A stretch of DNA of 64,000 bases, taken from NCBI RefSeq assembly GCF_002105755.1, contig NZ_CP020821.1, positions 3,286,001 to 3,350,000 of the forward strand, read 5' to 3'. Position numbers and translations under genes: made by a program. Of this stretch, positions 63,094 through 64,000 are shown one piece after another (position 1 is the stretch's first letter; each line of letters begins with the position of its first letter). The notes under the pieces are model-generated. The model searched no databases. It was not told the DNA's origin and was given only the letters and a program-made list of their open reading frames with translations. This DNA is from Mycobacterium colombiense CECT 3035 (GTDB lineage: Bacteria > Actinomycetota > Actinomycetes > Mycobacteriales > Mycobacteriaceae).

Positions 63094-64000
63094 ATGACGA
63101 CGAGCGAAGAACCCAGGGCCGCAACCGAGCCGCCCGAGGCCGAACGGCCAAGCGCGTCAGGAGAAGACGCTAAACCCAGACGCCGCGGCGTCATGCAGGC
63201 TTTCACCGCACTCTGCGTCCGGTATGTCGAACGGCTGATGCCCGACCCCTACCTGTTCGCGGTCATCCTCACCGTCATCGTCGCCGCGCTGGTTGCGGTC
63301 CTGGTGCACGGCGCGTCGGCGAGCGGCATGCTCAAGGCGTGGTACGGCGGCGTATGGGGATCGCAGAACATCTTCACCTTCGCCTTCCAGATGGTCTTGG
63401 TCCTGGTGACCGGCTACACACTGGCCGAGGCGCCGGTTCTCAAGCGGGCCATCGTCTACATCGCGGGCAAGCCGAGGAACCAGGTGCAGGGTGCCCTGCT
63501 CTGTTTCGGCCTGAGCGCCGCACTGTCGCTACTGAACTGGGGGCTCGGGTTGGTCGCGGGTGCGCTGATCGCCCGCCAGGTCGCGAAGCGCTTCACCGAC
63601 ACACATTTCGGCTACCTCATCGCGGCGGCGTTCATGGGCTTCATCGTCTGGACGCAGGGCCTGTCGTCGTCGATCGCGCTGGCGAACACGGACGACGGCA
63701 GCCCAATCAACGTGATCCACAAGATGACTGGGGCCACGGTGCCGCTGAAGCTGACGATCTTCGAGCCTTACAGCTGGCTGTCGGTGATCGCCGTGCTGGC
63801 GCTGCTCGCGCTCGCCATCTGGCGCATGCAGCCGGCGCAAAGCCTTGCGCCCGATCCCGCCGTGTTCGAGGACGAGGTCCGGGCCGACGTCAAGTCCGAA
63901 GGCAACCGATCGTTCGCCGAATGGCTGGAAAACCAGTGGATTCTCAACGTTCTCGTGTTCGCCGCGGGCATCGGCTACTTCTGTCTCAGCGGCTTCGCGC
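63094..64000 (+). CDS. short-chain fatty acid transporter (AtoE/SCFA_trans), 3' truncated
   Basis: The frame runs off the window end; 302 residues are visible. After a charged, disordered N-terminus (1-34) it has at least five hydrophobic segments and 'VERLMPDPYLFAVILTVIVAAL', 'FAFQMVLVLVTGYTLAEAP' and 'LLNWGLGLVAGALIARQVAKRF', which are typical of the AtoE-like SCFA transporter family. It should move short-chain fatty acids across the cytoplasmic membrane. I chose ATG 63094 with GAGGGCAGG upstream; ATG 63046 in the same frame would add 16 residues. It lies about 180 bp after the SDR, on its own promoter. Confidence 0.85.
   Translation, partial: MTTSEEPRAATEPPEAERPSASGEDAKPRRRGVMQAFTALCVRYVERLMPDPYLFAVILTVIVAALVAVLVHGASASGMLKAWYGGVWGSQNIFTFAFQMVLVLVTGYTLAEAPVLKRAIVYIAGKPRNQVQGALLCFGLSAALSLLNWGLGLVAGALIARQVAKRFTDTHFGYLIAAAFMGFIVWTQGLSSSIALANTDDGSPINVIHKMTGATVPLKLTIFEPYSWLSVIAVLALLALAIWRMQPAQSLAPDPAVFEDEVRADVKSEGNRSFAEWLENQWILNVLVFAAGIGYFCLSGFA

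Overview
The window is high-GC actinobacterial DNA that I read as a slow-growing, non-tuberculous Mycobacterium. The reasons are multicopper oxidase mmcO, a NarS/NarL-type two-component pair, an E1-alpha-like dehydrogenase and proline iminopeptidase in the same relative order and orientation as I recall for M. tuberculosis Rv0840c-Rv0846c (here inverted), mycofactocin-coupled SDRs, paired FadE acyl-CoA dehydrogenases, P450/3Fe-4S ferredoxin pairs, F420/LLM-type flavoproteins and MIRU-like tandem repeats. I see no rRNA, tRNA, IS element, prophage or CRISPR array. Nearly all the DNA is catabolic or lipid-type metabolism in tightly packed operons with many 1-4 nt stop/start overlaps.

Layout. 0-5.7 kb: a SnoaL-like fragment, a FadE pair, a small membrane protein, a FadE divergent from a TetR regulator, and a mycofactocin-type SDR. 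5.7-7.5 kb: an OhrR-like MarR regulator with a DUF5313 membrane protein, divergent from an SDR. 7.5-17.5 kb: a nine-gene minus-strand operon (TetR, ferredoxin, P450, amidohydrolase, two M24 proteins, crotonase, fused CoA-transferase, SDR), plus an SDR at 17.6-18.4 kb that carries the same TetR-type operator. 18.6-21.2 kb: an NmrA-like protein and mmcO. 21.2-32.8 kb: an aromatic catabolic island with mhpC, mhpA and mhpB, two FAD steroid-dehydrogenase-like proteins, an LLM protein, an SDR, a cyclase, an alpha/beta hydrolase and a divergent IclR regulator. 32.8-37.7 kb: a methyltransferase, a GGDEF protein, NarS/NarL-like kinase and regulator, and E1-alpha. 37.9-46.0 kb: meaB, thiolase, phenolic acid decarboxylase, pip, and a FadD-FadE-FadE-enoyl-CoA hydratase operon interrupted by four 57-bp tandem repeats. 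46.1-48.1 kb: ferredoxin, a small dimeric alpha/beta-barrel protein and an amidohydrolase. 48.1-51.5 kb: a frameshifted SnoaL pseudogene, LLM and epimerase genes, and a LysR regulator. 51.5-56.5 kb: a CoA-transferase, an LLM protein and a split B12-dependent acyl-CoA mutase, divergent from an SDR. 56.5-59.7 kb: a methyltransferase, a VanX-like dipeptidase, a cold-shock protein, two small hypothetical proteins and a PhzF remnant. 59.6-62.9 kb: P450 and ferredoxin divergent from a TetR, then a second mycofactocin-type SDR. 63.1 kb to the end: a truncated short-chain fatty-acid transporter.

The strongest system-level signal is a candidate regulon. The operator GAGAAT-N3-ATTCTC occurs four times, each between or in front of acyl-CoA catabolic genes and each on or beside a possible -10 hexamer: at the FadE/TetR divergent promoter (3823), the SDR promoter (4678), the thiolase-meaB promoter (40023) and the FadD/ferredoxin divergent promoter (46106). 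The TetR at 3960 is the obvious candidate regulator. It would coordinate an activating ligase, several dehydrogenases, a hydratase, a thiolase, an SDR, a ferredoxin and an amidohydrolase, that is, a beta-oxidation-like pathway for an unknown, probably cyclic or branched, acid. Two further TetR genes (16824 and 61253) each have their own repeated operator linking a P450/ferredoxin operon to an SDR. Other points of interest are a B12 mutase without the usual HxQTxG motif, a paired active and degenerate M24 protein, and a 13.6-kb catabolic insertion between mmcO and narS relative to the M. tuberculosis order. All family assignments come from reading motifs and from memory of the families; no database search was run.
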